Positions 17,055-26,640 are shown, counted from the first letter of the stretch. The stretch is 64,000 nucleotides of DNA from Yimella sp. cx-51 (GCF_017654605.1 NZ_CP072113.1:2914001-2978000), one strand, 5' to 3'. Notes: a model not told the origin generated them from the letters alone. Numbers and translations are program-made.

Positions 17055-17882
17055 ATGCTGGAGCCCATGCAGTCCAGCGCACTCCTCATCGGTTGCGGCG
17101 ACCTCGGCGCACGCATCGGGCTCGACCTTGCGGCGCGCGGGGCCACGGTGAGCGCGGTGCGCCGCAACGCCTCGTTGGTGCCCGCGCCCATCACCGGCAT
17201 CAGCGCCGATCTCACCGATACCTCGTGTGACCTTCCACCCCTGGACGCCGACCTGCTGGTCATCAGCCTCACCGCCGCCGGGCGCGACGCGGACGGCTAC
17301 CGGCGCACCTACCTGGAGGGCATGCAACGCGCGCTCGACACTTTGCGTCGTCCGCCGCAGCGGGCCGTGCTGGTGTCGTCGACTGCGGTCTTCGGCGACC
17401 AAGAAGGCTGGGTGGACGAATCCACCGAGCCCAAACCGACCCGACCGACCGCAGAGGTGCTGCTCGAGGCCGAGCACGCATTTCACGCCGCCCTGCCGCA
17501 CGGCACCATCGCCCGCCTGAGCGGGCTCTACGGCAACCGCCTGCCGCGAGCGGCGCAGCAGGTGCGCGACGGCGACAACCCCAACCCGCAGGCATGGACC
17601 AATCGGGTGCACCGCACGGACGCCGCCCGTGCCGTCGTCCACCTGCTCACCCAGCCTGAACATCCCGCGCCGTTGTACGTTGTGAGCGACGACGAGCCCT
17701 GTGCCGCAGGTGAATTGAGATCTTTCGTCGCTGGCGAAATCGGCCTGCCCTGGCCGCCGACCGGACCGGAGCGCCACGGAAAGCGTCTGCGCAACCGCCT
17801 GCTGCGCGAGACCGGGTTCGAGTTCAGCTATCCCGATTACCGCCAGGGCTATCGCGCGGCGCTCCAGGAGTTCGGCAGTTAG
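17055..17882 (+). CDS. NAD(P)-dependent oxidoreductase (YeeZ-like extended SDR)
   Basis: A 275-residue Rossmann protein. The nucleotide loop is LLIGCGDLGARIGLDLA (about residues 10-26) and the region LVSSTAVFGDQEGWVDE (about 113-129) matches YeeZ-type NAD-dependent epimerase-like proteins. RLSGLYGNRLPR is also typical. The reaction is unknown. The start is either the ATG at 17055 or at 17067; neither has a strong ribosome site. It converges with arfB. Confidence 0.75.
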   Translation: MLEPMQSSALLIGCGDLGARIGLDLAARGATVSAVRRNASLVPAPITGISADLTDTSCDLPPLDADLLVISLTAAGRDADGYRRTYLEGMQRALDTLRRPPQRAVLVSSTAVFGDQEGWVDESTEPKPTRPTAEVLLEAEHAFHAALPHGTIARLSGLYGNRLPRAAQQVRDGDNPNPQAWTNRVHRTDAARAVVHLLTQPEHPAPLYVVSDDEPCAAGELRSFVAGEIGLPWPPTGPERHGKRLRNRLLRETGFEFSYPDYRQGYRAALQEFGS

Positions 17883-17942
17883 CCGAACGAACTGCTCGGA
17901 CCGTGCGAACCAGCCGCCGAGACGTCGTCGGCTTGGGTAAGT

Positions 17943-17972
17943 GTCAGCTCGAGACTCCCGCGTTGAGCTGAC
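17943..17972. terminator. Hairpin between convergent genes
   Basis: GTCAGCTC (17943-17950) pairs with GAGCTGAC (17965-17972). It lies between the stop of the SDR gene and the stop of arfB, so it may end both transcripts. There is no T run. Confidence 0.5.
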
Positions 17973-17974
17973 GC

Positions 17975-18430
17975 TCAATCCGCGCTCGGACGTCCGCGAT
18001 GAACCTTCAGCGCAGACCGTCGCTTCTTGGCGTCCAACCGGCGCTGCTGCGAGCCACGGGTGCGCTTTGTCGGCCGACGCGTGGGCGGGTCGGGTGCCAA
18101 GGCCTCGCGCAACATGGCAGCGAGGCGATCCCTCGCCGCGGAACGGTTGCGCAATTGCGATCGGTGCTCAGAGGCGGTCACGACCAACCGACCGTCCACC
18201 AATCGCTCCGCGAGCGCAGCGAGCACCCGCGCCCGCTGCGCGTCGGTGAGTGAACTACTGTCGTCCGGCGCGAAGCGAAGCTCCACCCGGCTGTCGGCAG
18301 TGTTCACGCCCTGACCGCCGGGCCCGGACGAGCGACTGAACTGCTCGTGCAACTCACCGGCGGCGATCACCAGGCCTTTCGGTATGCCCGGGCCCGGCGG
18401 CACGCTCAGGTCACCGGTCGGAGCGCTCAT
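17975..18430 (-). CDS. arfB: Ribosome-rescue peptidyl-tRNA hydrolase ArfB
   Basis: A 151-residue release-factor-like protein that hydrolyses peptidyl-tRNA on stalled ribosomes. The catalytic GGQ is in SSGPGGQGVNTADSRVELRF (about residues 34-53). The C-terminal tail is basic (KKRRSALKVHRGR), which in this family enters the empty mRNA channel. The stop-codon-recognition domain of true release factors is missing, as expected. Its start overlaps the end of the upstream mycoredoxin gene by 20 nt, so the two are coupled. Confidence 0.9.
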   Translation of the reverse strand: MSAPTGDLSVPPGPGIPKGLVIAAGELHEQFSRSSGPGGQGVNTADSRVELRFAPDDSSSLTDAQRARVLAALAERLVDGRLVVTASEHRSQLRNRSAARDRLAAMLREALAPDPPTRRPTKRTRGSQQRRLDAKKRRSALKVHRGRPSAD

Positions 18431-18674
18431 CCGCCTGGTCCAACGCCTTGCGAACCGCCTTGACCGACGGGTTTACCAGCCCGCGGTCACCGATCACGAC
18501 GGTCGGCACGGTCTCGTTGCCGTTCGCGAAGCCGCGCACGATTTCGGCAGCGTCCAGGTCTTCCCAGATGTTCACTTCGCGCAAGTGGATGTCGGCCTCA
18601 CGCAGACCCTGACGCAGACGCGCGCAGAAACCGCAGCCGGGTCGCCAATAGAGAGTGCCTTGCTGCTGCGTCAC
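18411..18674 (-). CDS. Mycoredoxin-like glutaredoxin
   Basis: An 87-residue thioredoxin-fold protein. The redox centre is CGFC (residues 14-17, in YWRPGCGFCARLRQGL) and the cis-proline strand is NETVPTVVIGD. The length and WRPGCGFC context match actinobacterial mycoredoxins, which reduce mycothiol mixed disulfides. It is upstream of and overlaps arfB. Confidence 0.82.
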   Translation of the reverse strand: MTQQQGTLYWRPGCGFCARLRQGLREADIHLREVNIWEDLDAAEIVRGFANGNETVPTVVIGDRGLVNPSVKAVRKALDQADERSDR

Positions 18675-18940
18675 GGATCGTCCTTTGTTCGGTGCTCCCA
18701 GTGTGGATCATGTATGTGTCGTTGACTGCGACCGTCGCACGTCCGGCGACGTGGAGCGCGCCCGGCGCTCCCGGTGAGCAGGGCCTTGAGCGAGTCGGAC
18801 GCGTGACTATTACCACATCCGCATTCGGAATAGGTGATTGCCGGAGATAACGAATCGCCAATCGGTGTTTTCGGGGCTACTCTGGTCGACGCTCTGCACA
18901 CATGCAGCGCCATCCCTCATTCATTCACGCGAGGATCTCA
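18675..18940. other. Intergenic region, divergent promoters
   Basis: About 266 bases between the divergent mycoredoxin and MFS genes. The part around 18807-18880 is AT-richer than the rest and probably carries both promoters. I see no clear operator palindrome. Confidence 0.4.
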
Positions 18941-20578
18941 ATGTCTTCTGCTGCTCCTGCTGCACCGGAGTACCCCGACGAGATCGACGGCACCGTTCTG
19001 AAGATCGCAGGTGTCGTCGTCCTCGGCGCCATCATGTCGATCCTCGACATCACCGTCGTGAACGTCGCGCTGCCCGATCTGCAGACCACCTTCACCGGTG
19101 CTGACAACCCGCTGGCCTACTCCACCGTCGCGTGGACCGTCACGGCGTACACGCTTGCGCTGGCGACGGTGATCCCGCTGACCGGTTGGGCTGCCGACCG
19201 GTTCGGCACCAAGCGCCTCTACATGTTGGCGATCGCGCTCTTCACCATCGGCTCCGTGCTGTGTGCGTTGGCGAACAGCATCAACATGCTCATCCTCTTC
19301 CGCGTGTTGCAGGGCCTGGGTGGCGGTCTGTTGATGCCGCTGGGCATGACGATCATGACCCGGGCTGCTGGCCCGAAGCGCATGGGTCGCCTCATGGCGA
19401 TCCTCGGTGTGCCGATGCTCCTCGGCCCCATCCTGGGCCCGATCCTGGGTGGTTGGCTGATCGACCACTACAGCTGGCACTGGATCTTCCTGATCAACCT
19501 GCCGCTGGGTATCGCTGCGCTGGCATACGCCGCGTGGGCCCTTCCGTCCGACAAGCCGGAGCCCACCGAGTCGTTCGACATGATCGGCATGCTCATGATG
19601 AGCCCGGGCCTCGCGCTGTTCCTGTACGGCATCTCCTCCATCCCGGAGGAAGGCACTTTCTTCTCGGCCAAGGTGATCGGCTTCGGCACGGTCGGCCTGC
19701 TGCTGCTGGTCGCCTTCGTGCTCTACAGCTTCAAGCCGGAGCACCCCCTGCTCGACCTGCGGTTGTTCTCCAACCGTCAGTTGACGGTCGCGACGATCAC
19801 GATGTTCATCTTCGCGGCAGCCTTCTTCGGCGGTCTGCTGCTGGTGCCAACCTACTTCCAGCAGGTGCGTGGTGAGTCGCCGTTCAGCGCTGGTCTGCTC
19901 GTTGCTCCGCAGGGCGTCGGCGCCATGCTGACCATGCCGATCGCCGGCGCACTGGCCGACAAGATCCCGGTCGGACGCATCGTCCCCTTCGGTCTGCTGG
20001 CCATCATCGGCGGCATGTTCGCCATGACCCAGGTCGACGGCTCCACCTCGTACTGGGGCTACATCATTCCGGTGCTGTTCATCATGGGCCTTGGCATGGG
20101 CGCCACGATGATGCCGATCATGACCTCGGCCATCAAGACGCTCACCGCCCACCAGGTGGCCCGCGGCTCGACGCTGCTCAACATCACCCAGCAGATCGCG
20201 TCCTCGATCGGTGTCGCGATCATGTCGGTGGTGCTCACCAACGGCATGAAGAACGACAAGCTGATCTCGCAGGCCGGTGCGTTCGGGGAGGCCACCAAGG
20301 GCATGAACGACCCCGCCCAGATCCAGGCGGTGCTGCCGAAGTTCCCCGAGGTTGCAAACGTCCTGGCCACCGCCAAGGACCCGGCGACCGCGCAGCAGAC
20401 GCTGATGGACGCCGTCAGCCAGGCGATGGGCACCGTCTTCGGCAACACCTTCTGGGTGGCCGCGATCCTGGTCTCGCTCACGCTGATCCCGGCACTGATG
20501 ATGCCGCGCAAGCACGAGGAGTCGAACTTCGCGGACGACGCCAGCACCGACGGCGCTGCGCCGATCTTGATGCACTGA
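18941..20578 (+). CDS. DHA2-family (EmrB/QacA-type) MFS multidrug exporter
   Basis: A protein of about 545 residues with 14 predicted membrane helices. LDITVVNVALPDLQ (helix 1, motif D1), ADRFGTKRLYMLAI (motif A), LGPILGPILGGWLIDHYSWH (motif C) and PVGRIVPFGLL are diagnostic of the EmrB/QacA branch of proton-driven drug exporters. The ATG at 18941 is chosen over an upstream ATG at 18902 because GAGG lies 6 nt before it and the protein then begins with the usual soluble arm. No TetR or MarR gene is adjacent. A clear terminator follows at 20607. Confidence 0.92.
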   Translation: MSSAAPAAPEYPDEIDGTVLKIAGVVVLGAIMSILDITVVNVALPDLQTTFTGADNPLAYSTVAWTVTAYTLALATVIPLTGWAADRFGTKRLYMLAIALFTIGSVLCALANSINMLILFRVLQGLGGGLLMPLGMTIMTRAAGPKRMGRLMAILGVPMLLGPILGPILGGWLIDHYSWHWIFLINLPLGIAALAYAAWALPSDKPEPTESFDMIGMLMMSPGLALFLYGISSIPEEGTFFSAKVIGFGTVGLLLLVAFVLYSFKPEHPLLDLRLFSNRQLTVATITMFIFAAAFFGGLLLVPTYFQQVRGESPFSAGLLVAPQGVGAMLTMPIAGALADKIPVGRIVPFGLLAIIGGMFAMTQVDGSTSYWGYIIPVLFIMGLGMGATMMPIMTSAIKTLTAHQVARGSTLLNITQQIASSIGVAIMSVVLTNGMKNDKLISQAGAFGEATKGMNDPAQIQAVLPKFPEVANVLATAKDPATAQQTLMDAVSQAMGTVFGNTFWVAAILVSLTLIPALMMPRKHEESNFADDASTDGAAPILMH

Positions 20579-20606
20579 TTGATCGCAGCTTCGTCGCTAC
20601 GCGAAA

Positions 20607-20645
20607 CGGCGCCCACGACTTCAGGTCGTGGGCGCCGCTTCTTTG
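20607..20645 (+). terminator. Rho-independent terminator after the MFS gene
   Basis: A 13-bp perfect stem CGGCGCCCACGAC (20607-20619) pairs with 20625-20637 around the loop TTCAG, followed by CTTCTTTGT. This is the best intrinsic terminator in the window. Confidence 0.9.
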
Positions 20646-20715
20646 TACGCGCTTCTTCGCCGGACGAGCGCTCTGGCCGCCGGAGCCCGCGAACACTTCG
20701 CGGCAGGATGGACTC

Positions 20716-21600
20716 ATGATCACTGCGCCGCGCACCGACGACGAGGTGCCCGCCTACCTGAGCCGGTTGGGCATTCCGGGGCTGGCGGACGTCCACGTGC
20801 ACTTCATGCCGGATGCCGTCCTGAACAAGGTGTGGAACTACTTCGACCACGCCGACACCAACTACGGCCTGACCTGGCCGATCACCTACCGGCTGCCCGA
20901 GGCCGACCGCATCGAACGGTTGCGCGCGCTCGGTGTCCAGCGGATCGTCAGCCTCAACTACGCGCACAAAGCTGGCATGGCGAAGTGGCTGAACGAATGG
21001 AACGCGCAGTTCGCGGCCCGGGTCGCCGGAGCGGTGCACAGCGCCACCTTCTACCCCGAGCCCGGCGTTGCCGACTACGTCGAGCACGCGCTGGACGCCG
21101 GTGCCCGTATCTGGAAGGTGCACGTGTCGGTGGGAGGGTTCACTCCCGAAGACCCGCTGCTGGAAGCAGCCTGGCGGCTGATCGACCAGGCCGGCACCCC
21201 GGTGGTCATCCATGCCGGATCAGGGCCGCTGGCCGGGGAGTTCACTGGTCCGGAGCCGGTGCGACGGCTGCTCGAGCGTCACCCGCGTCTGCCGTTGGTG
21301 ATCGCGCACCTGGGCATGCCGGAGTACGACGCCTTCGCAGATCTTGCGCAGCAGTACGAGCGGGTGCATCTCGACACCACGATGGTCGCGACCGACTTCA
21401 CCGAGCGCATCGCACCGATGCCGCCGGGTTACGTCGATCGGCTCGGCGCACTCGTCGACAAAGTGGTGCTGGGCAGCGACTTCCCGAACATTCCGTACGC
21501 GTACGCGCATCAGATCGAGGCGTTGGCGCGGCTCGGGTTGGGCGATGAGTGGATGCGGAAGGTGCTGTGGCACAACGGGATGCACCTGCTCGACTGGTGA
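20716..21600 (+). CDS. Amidohydrolase-family metal-dependent hydrolase
   Basis: A 294-residue TIM-barrel protein of the amidohydrolase-2 type. The metal ligands are visible as DVHVHF (about residues 25-30), IWKVHVSVG (about 134-142), VVIHAGSG (about 158-165), IAHLGMPEYD (about 195-204) and LGSDFPNIPYAY (about 252-263). Members hydrolyse or decarboxylate small aromatic or cyclic acids; the substrate is unknown. The start has AGGA about 9 nt upstream. Confidence 0.82.
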   Translation: MITAPRTDDEVPAYLSRLGIPGLADVHVHFMPDAVLNKVWNYFDHADTNYGLTWPITYRLPEADRIERLRALGVQRIVSLNYAHKAGMAKWLNEWNAQFAARVAGAVHSATFYPEPGVADYVEHALDAGARIWKVHVSVGGFTPEDPLLEAAWRLIDQAGTPVVIHAGSGPLAGEFTGPEPVRRLLERHPRLPLVIAHLGMPEYDAFADLAQQYERVHLDTTMVATDFTERIAPMPPGYVDRLGALVDKVVLGSDFPNIPYAYAHQIEALARLGLGDEWMRKVLWHNGMHLLDW

Positions 21601-21636
21601 TTTTCCTCAGCCCGGGCGACGAACAATGCCGGTGGA

Positions 21637-21948
21637 TCAGCTGGCGAGCACCTCGACCGCTTCATGCCGCGGGGCCCGGCCGGTCACCGTGATCCACGGG
21701 CGGTGGCCGTACCGGAAAGTGCTCAGGAAGGCATCGCCGTCGACATAGTCGAGGTATTCGAAACGTCCCTGCAGATCGATCTTGACGATGCGGAAGTCGC
21801 CTTCCCCTGCGCGGACGAAGGTGTAGGAGCGGCCGTCGACCGTCACGTCGCGCGATTCAGCCAACTTCGCCAGACGTCGCTTGAAGGTGGGCTGGTGGGC
21901 CCACCCGATCATCGGGTGCTGCTGCTCCCACGCAAACCCGAGCGACAC
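21637..21948 (-). CDS. Hypothetical protein, possibly incomplete at its 5' end
   Basis: A 103-residue frame starting at a GTG with no ribosome site. It contains a beta-rich segment (VTVDGRSYTFVRAG, FRIVKIDLQGRFEYLDY, FRYGHRPWITVTG) that looks like real protein. The frame stays open for ten codons further upstream without a start codon, so the gene may have lost its true 5' end. Family not recognised. Confidence 0.4.
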   Translation of the reverse strand: MSLGFAWEQQHPMIGWAHQPTFKRRLAKLAESRDVTVDGRSYTFVRAGEGDFRIVKIDLQGRFEYLDYVDGDAFLSTFRYGHRPWITVTGRAPRHEAVEVLAS

Positions 21949-22001
21949 CCAGTTCAGGCTCGGATGCCCGGTGATTTAGTGCTGCGCGGATAGCGCGAAG
22001 T

Positions 22002-22745
22002 TCAGTCGTCCCGCTTGCGTCGTTTGGCACGGGCGCGTTCTCTGGAAACCACGGCGATCGTGGTGAGCGGAATCCCGGCCGGGCAGATCTGAGCGCATTC
22101 GCCGTAGGTGGAGCAGGGTCCGAACTGCTCGTCGAGGGCATTGGTCATCTCCACCGCCCGGCGTCCACGTTCCAGGGCTGGTTGCGGCAGCAACGCCAGG
22201 TGCGCCAGCTTGGCTCCGGCGTAGAGATGGGCCGCGCCGTTGGGGCAGGCCGCGACACACGCGCCGCAGCCGATACAGGCGGCGAAGTCGAGTGCCTCCT
22301 CCGCCGCTTCGTGAGTGACGGGGAGCGCGTCGGCATCAGGGGCGGTGCCCGCCATGAGCGAGACGAAACCGCCTGCTTCGACCAGTTCGTCCAGCGCGGA
22401 GCGATCGACCACCAGATCACGCACGACCGGGAAGGCAGCCGATCGCAGCGGCTCGATCGTCAGCGCACTGACCTCACCGAAAGCCCGCAGGTGCTGGCGG
22501 CACGAGGGAGTGTTGGGGACGGGGCCGTGCGGCATGCCGTCGACGGTCACCCCGCAGGCGCCGCAGATGCCCTCCCGGCAGTCCGACTCGAAAGCGATGG
22601 GTTCGCCGCCCGCAGCGGCGATCTGGTCGTTGAGCACGTCCAGCAGTTCGAGCAGCGACATCTGCGGGCTGACGCCCTCGAGCTCGTGGGTCTCGAAACG
22701 TCCCGCATCATCGGGGCCGGCCTGGCGCCACACCTTCAGCTTCAT
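22002..22745 (-). CDS. sdhB: Succinate dehydrogenase / fumarate reductase iron-sulfur subunit
   Basis: A 247-residue electron-transfer subunit linking the flavoprotein to the membrane anchor. The 2Fe-2S cysteines are Cys56, Cys61, Cys64 and Cys82 (SDCREGICGACGVTVDG). The 4Fe-4S and 3Fe-4S cysteines lie in CIGCGACVAACP (157-167) and Cys211, Cys217 and Cys221. The length equals the Sdh1-type subunit of mycobacteria. The start at 22745 overlaps the sdhA stop (ATGA). If sdhA is not fully translated, this subunit would have no partner. Confidence 0.93.
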   Translation of the reverse strand: MKLKVWRQAGPDDAGRFETHELEGVSPQMSLLELLDVLNDQIAAAGGEPIAFESDCREGICGACGVTVDGMPHGPVPNTPSCRQHLRAFGEVSALTIEPLRSAAFPVVRDLVVDRSALDELVEAGGFVSLMAGTAPDADALPVTHEAAEEALDFAACIGCGACVAACPNGAAHLYAGAKLAHLALLPQPALERGRRAVEMTNALDEQFGPCSTYGECAQICPAGIPLTTIAVVSRERARAKRRKRDD

Positions 22746-24685
22746 CGGTAGTCCCTCGCTCGCAGCGGCACTCGCACGTAGTCCAGCGGCTCGATCCGCC
22801 GCACCGGTTTGCCGTCGCCGGGCGCCCACCCGCTGGTGGAGCGCCACCGGTCGTCGTCGCGCAATGCTTCACCGCCCTCGGTCTGGTGCTCGGCGCGGAA
22901 GTGCGCGCCGCATGACTCGTCGCGGTCGAGGGCGTCCAGGCACATGAGTTCGGCCAGTTCGAGATAGTCGGCGACGCGTCCGGCTCGTTCCAGTTCCTGG
23001 TTCAGATGCGTGCCGTCGCCGGTCACCCGTAGGTCGCGCCAGAACTCCTCGCGCAACGCCTGCACCTGCGCCAAGGCCGTGGTCAGTCCGGCTGCGTCTC
23101 GCGTGACTCCACAACCGGCGTACATGATCTCGCCGAGGGCGCGGTGGAAATCGACCGGACGCCGCGTGCCCCCGATGGCCAGCAGCTTGTCGGTGCGTTG
23201 TTGCACACGTCGTACGGCGTCGACCATCGCGTCCGAATCGGGTTGTGCGAGAGGCTTGCCCAGCAAGGGCGCCAGATAGTTGGGCACCGAGTAGGGCAGC
23301 GTGAACCAGCCGTCGACGCAGGCCGAGAGCAACGAGTTGGCGCCCAACCGGTTCGCGCCGTGGTAGCCGCTTCCGGCCTCGCCGCCGACGAAGAGTCCGG
23401 GCACCGTCGTCATCTGGTCGAAGTCGGACCACAGGCCGCCCATCGAGAAGTGCGCGCCCGGCGCGATGCGCATCGGCTCGACGTACGGGTCTTCACCGGT
23501 GACATCGGAATACATCTCGAAGAGGTTGCCGTAGCGCTCGGCGATCGTCTCGCGACCGAGCCGGGCGATGGCATCGCGGAAGTCGAGGTAGACCGAGTTG
23601 CGCAACGGGCCGACACCGTGGCCGGCATCGATGCGCTCGCGGGCGGCACGACTGGAGATGTCACGGGGCGAGAGATTGCCGTACGCGGGGTACCGACGCT
23701 CGAGGTAGTAGTCGCGCTCGTCCTCCGGGATCTCACCCGGACGCCGGTCGTCCCCGGGCCTGACCGGCACCCAGATGCGTCCGTCGTTGCGCAGCGATTC
23801 ACTCATCAGGGTCGTCTTCGACTGCCACGGCGCGCTCACCGGCAGCGCGGTCGGATGGAACTGCACAAAGGACGGGGACGCGAAGACCGCCCCCGCGCGA
23901 TGCGCCCGCCAGGTGGCCGTGGCGTTGGAGTTCACCGCGAGCGTGGAGTAGTAATACACGCCGCCGTAGCCGCCGGTGGCCAGCACGACGGCGTGCGCCG
24001 GGTGGGCGCTGATCGCGCCGGAGACGAGGTTGCGGGTGACGATGCCCTGCGCTCGCCCGTCGGCGACGACAAGATCGAGCATCTCGTGCCGGGTGTGCAA
24101 CCGCACCGAACCGGCGGCCACCTGCCGAAGCAGAGCCTGGGCGCCGGCGATCTGCACCTATTGGCCGGTCTGGCCACGGGTGTAATAGGTGCGCGAGACC
24201 TGCACCCCGCCGAAGGAGCGGGTGGCGAGGCTGCCGCCGTACTCCCGGGCGAACGGCGCACCGATGGCATTCATGTGGTCGATGACTCGCGTCGATTCGA
24301 TGCCGAGCCGGAAGCAGTCGGCCTCACGGCCGCGGAAGTCGCCGCCGGTGATGGTGTCCTTGACGAAGCGGTCGACGCTGTCGCCGTCGACCTTTCGTCC
24401 GCGCGCTGCGTTGATGCCGCCCTGTGCGGCGACGCTGTGCGCCCGGCGGGGTGCGTCGTGGAAGGTGAACGCTTCGACGTCGTACCCAAGTTCGCCCAAC
24501 GCCGCGGCAGCACCCGCGCCCGCCAGTCCGGTGCCGACGACGATGACCTTGAACGTGCGCCGGTTGAGCGGGCTGACCAGCCGGTACTCCAGCATCCGCC
24601 GCTCCCAGGCGGTGGCCGGGTCACCGGGCGGGACGTGAGGGTCGAGATCAGCCCCGAGGGCGCGCAGCGCGTTCAGGTCGGTCAT
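22742..24685 (-). pseudogene. sdhA: Succinate dehydrogenase flavoprotein subunit interrupted by an in-frame amber codon
   Basis: A 648-codon gene for the FAD-binding catalytic subunit that oxidises succinate to fumarate. The FAD site [20 protein letters not shown], the flavinylation region [14 protein letters not shown] and the GRKVDGDSV segment are intact. Codon 176 (minus strand of 24158-24160) is TAG where the family has Gln: the text reads [11 protein letters not shown], stop, VQIAGAQALL, and relatives have GQTGQQ. A single C-to-T change in CAG explains it. The frame is open and well conserved on both sides, so the change is recent or a sequencing error. It overlaps sdhC upstream and sdhB downstream by ATGA. 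Confidence 0.9.
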
Positions 24686-25401
24686 CGCAAAGCCCCGATC
24701 TGCACGGCAATCGGGATCGATGCATTGCCCAACAGCACCGCCAGGGCAATTGCGCGTCCGGTCAGTTGGGCGACCGCGCGGCTGCGCCGACCGGTCACGC
24801 CGAGGTCTTGCACCGCGGTCCACACCCCGTGGGCGACGTGGGCGGCGAGAGCCAGCATGGCGATGACATAGGCGAGCGCCGCGACTGGTCGTTCAAAACT
24901 GCCGATGAGGTTGGCGTACGCATGGGCCTCGGTGTGGGTGGTGGCCCGGAAATTGCTCGGACCCGCCTGGCCGGTGGTGAGGTCGAGGAGGTGGAAGACA
25001 ATGAACGCCAGCAGTGCAATGCCGGTCAGCAGCATGCTGCTGGGCAGCAGGGTGCGCCGCCGCAACGGGGCTCGATGCGCCCCGCGGGCGACCCGTGCGC
25101 GTCGCCAGAGGATCACGGCGCATCCGATGTGTGCGACCAGCGCGATGAGCAGGACGACGCGCAGGATCCACAACACGCCCTCGACCGGCAGCAACGGTTG
25201 GCCGACCGTGCGCAACCAGACCGCGTAGTGGTCGAGCGACTCGGCGCCGAGGTAGACCTTCAGGTTGCCGATCATGTGCACGAAGGCGAACGCAACGAAG
25301 ATCAGACCGGTCACAGCCATCGTCAGCTTGCACGCGTGATTGGACGGACGCTTCCGGTGGGCTCGACTCGGTGACCGTTGTGCGGCAATGGATGTCGTCA
25401 C
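24682..25401 (-). CDS. sdhC: Succinate dehydrogenase membrane anchor (cytochrome b-type) subunit
   Basis: A 239-residue membrane subunit with five predicted helices and conserved His residues, for example in [33 protein letters not shown] and [11 protein letters not shown], as expected of the two-heme anchors of Sdh1-type enzymes. It passes electrons to the quinone. The GTG at 25401 is chosen because GGAG and GAGG elements precede it and the frame further upstream runs into the repeat at 25491. It is the first gene of sdhC-sdhA-sdhB, and each junction is an ATGA overlap. Confidence 0.85.
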   Translation of the reverse strand: MTTSIAAQRSPSRAHRKRPSNHACKLTMAVTGLIFVAFAFVHMIGNLKVYLGAESLDHYAVWLRTVGQPLLPVEGVLWILRVVLLIALVAHIGCAVILWRRARVARGAHRAPLRRRTLLPSSMLLTGIALLAFIVFHLLDLTTGQAGPSNFRATTHTEAHAYANLIGSFERPVAALAYVIAMLALAAHVAHGVWTAVQDLGVTGRRSRAVAQLTGRAIALAVLLGNASIPIAVQIGALR

Positions 25402-25490
25402 GCGCCTCAACTCCCCTTCGACCCTGCTGGGCAGACTACCCCGGGGCGAAGCGCGGCGTCCGTGGTTCGGTGGTGCTCGGCGCCGGGGGC

Positions 25491-25581
25491 GCAAACGCGG
25501 CGGTTCCAGCGGCAAACGCGGCCCCTATTCACAACCGCGGCAGTTGCAGCTAGCGCGGTTGTCTGCAACCGCCGCGTCTGT
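25491..25581. repeat. Hairpin family 2 element, left copy
   Basis: The 40 bases at 25491-25530 match 26641-26680 with one difference. Within the element CAAACGCGGCGGTT (25492-25505) pairs with 25567-25580 (one mismatch), and further partial inverted repeats (ACAACCGCGG, GCGGTTGT) lie inside. It is directly upstream of the gene at 25639. Confidence 0.75.
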
Positions 25582-25638
25582 GGAGGAGTCGATGCACGGG
25601 CGCGGCAGGCGTCAGGACGGCGTCCGTAGACTTCCGCG

Positions 25639-26550
25639 ATGGAGTTTCCGCGGTACTGGTTCCTGGCCACACGCCAGCTACCCCGTGACATCACACCCGC
25701 CCGCGTCGCTGCGTGGGGGTGGTCGAACTCCTCGCCGTTCGAGGCCGAGGCAGTGGCGAACCAACGAGTGGACGGTGTGCAGTCCCGGGCGCTGGCCGGC
25801 ACCCTCCAGCGCAGCGGCCAGAAGTGGTACTACCCGCGAACACCACTGCGTGAGTGCGTGATCGAGCTGATCTCTGACACGTCGGGGCAGGCCGCTTTGC
25901 TCACCCGAAACATGACCGGTGTGGTCGTGCTCAACACCGAGACGTTGTTCATCGCCGACATCGACGTCCCGGAGTGGGCCGGTGGAACAGCGCCGGCCAA
26001 GAGGTCCTTCTTCGGTCGCCTGCGCGGCAAGCCCGAGCCGCCACCCCACAGCGACGAGGACGATCGCCGACACCCGGCATTGGCGACCGTGCGCGAACTG
26101 GTCGCGGGTCGTACGTCCGTCGGCGCACGCATCTATCGCACCCATTCCGGCTTCCGCGTGGTCGTCACCGGACTGCGAGGCGCGGACGGGTGGCCGCTGC
26201 GTGCCGGCACCGATGAATCACGAAACTTGTTGCAACAGTTGGGTTCTGACCCGTTGTACGTGGAACTGTCCACGGCTTATCGCAGCTATCGGGCCCGCCT
26301 GACGCCCAAGCCACACCGGTGCGGCATGGAACACCCGCCACGGCCCTCCGTGACGCCGGGCACTGCCGTGGAGAACTCGACCTTCACGGTCGACCCCCAC
26401 TGGATGAGCACGTACGACCAGGCCGCGTCGGGGTTCGCCACCTGCCGCCTGATCGAGACGCTCGGCGCCCTGCCCTCCCCGCAGGAAGAACAGGCGATCG
26501 AGGTGCACGACCGCTTGAGTCGGGTGGGCACCGACCTGCCACTGGCCTGA
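25639..26550 (+). CDS. Uncharacterised protein with possible primase-like core motifs
   Basis: A 303-residue soluble protein. Conserved-looking stretches are LFIADIDVPEW (about residues 101-111), ARIYRTHSGFRVVVTGL (about 162-178), DPLYVELSTAYRSYRARLTP followed by KPHRCGM (about 203-229). I recall similar uncharacterised bacterial proteins with an RARLTPKPxR signature. The D-I-D followed by a histidine strand is reminiscent of archaeo-eukaryotic primase-type catalytic motifs, but this is a loose analogy. There is no strong ribosome site. The gene is bracketed by two near-identical repeats at 25491 and 26641. Confidence 0.5.
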   Translation: MEFPRYWFLATRQLPRDITPARVAAWGWSNSSPFEAEAVANQRVDGVQSRALAGTLQRSGQKWYYPRTPLRECVIELISDTSGQAALLTRNMTGVVVLNTETLFIADIDVPEWAGGTAPAKRSFFGRLRGKPEPPPHSDEDDRRHPALATVRELVAGRTSVGARIYRTHSGFRVVVTGLRGADGWPLRAGTDESRNLLQQLGSDPLYVELSTAYRSYRARLTPKPHRCGMEHPPRPSVTPGTAVENSTFTVDPHWMSTYDQAASGFATCRLIETLGALPSPQEEQAIEVHDRLSRVGTDLPLA

Positions 26551-26640
26551 TCCCGCCGACCGTTTGCTTTCGCAGGACGCGGCGGCGCGTTGGAGCGCTG
26601 TCACCGACCCGCGCCGGAGGTCCCACACGCTGCCGCTCAC

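Noticed and set aside
18938-20575. 545-codon open frame on the minus strand opposite the MFS exporter
   Set aside because: It is a high-GC shadow: the plus strand encodes a complete 14-helix exporter, while the minus-strand product is His/Arg/Asp-rich without motifs.
24158-24160. Amber codon as pyrrolysine or other recoding
   Set aside because: The position is an ordinary Gln in relatives and no pyl-type context is visible; a point mutation or sequencing error is simpler.
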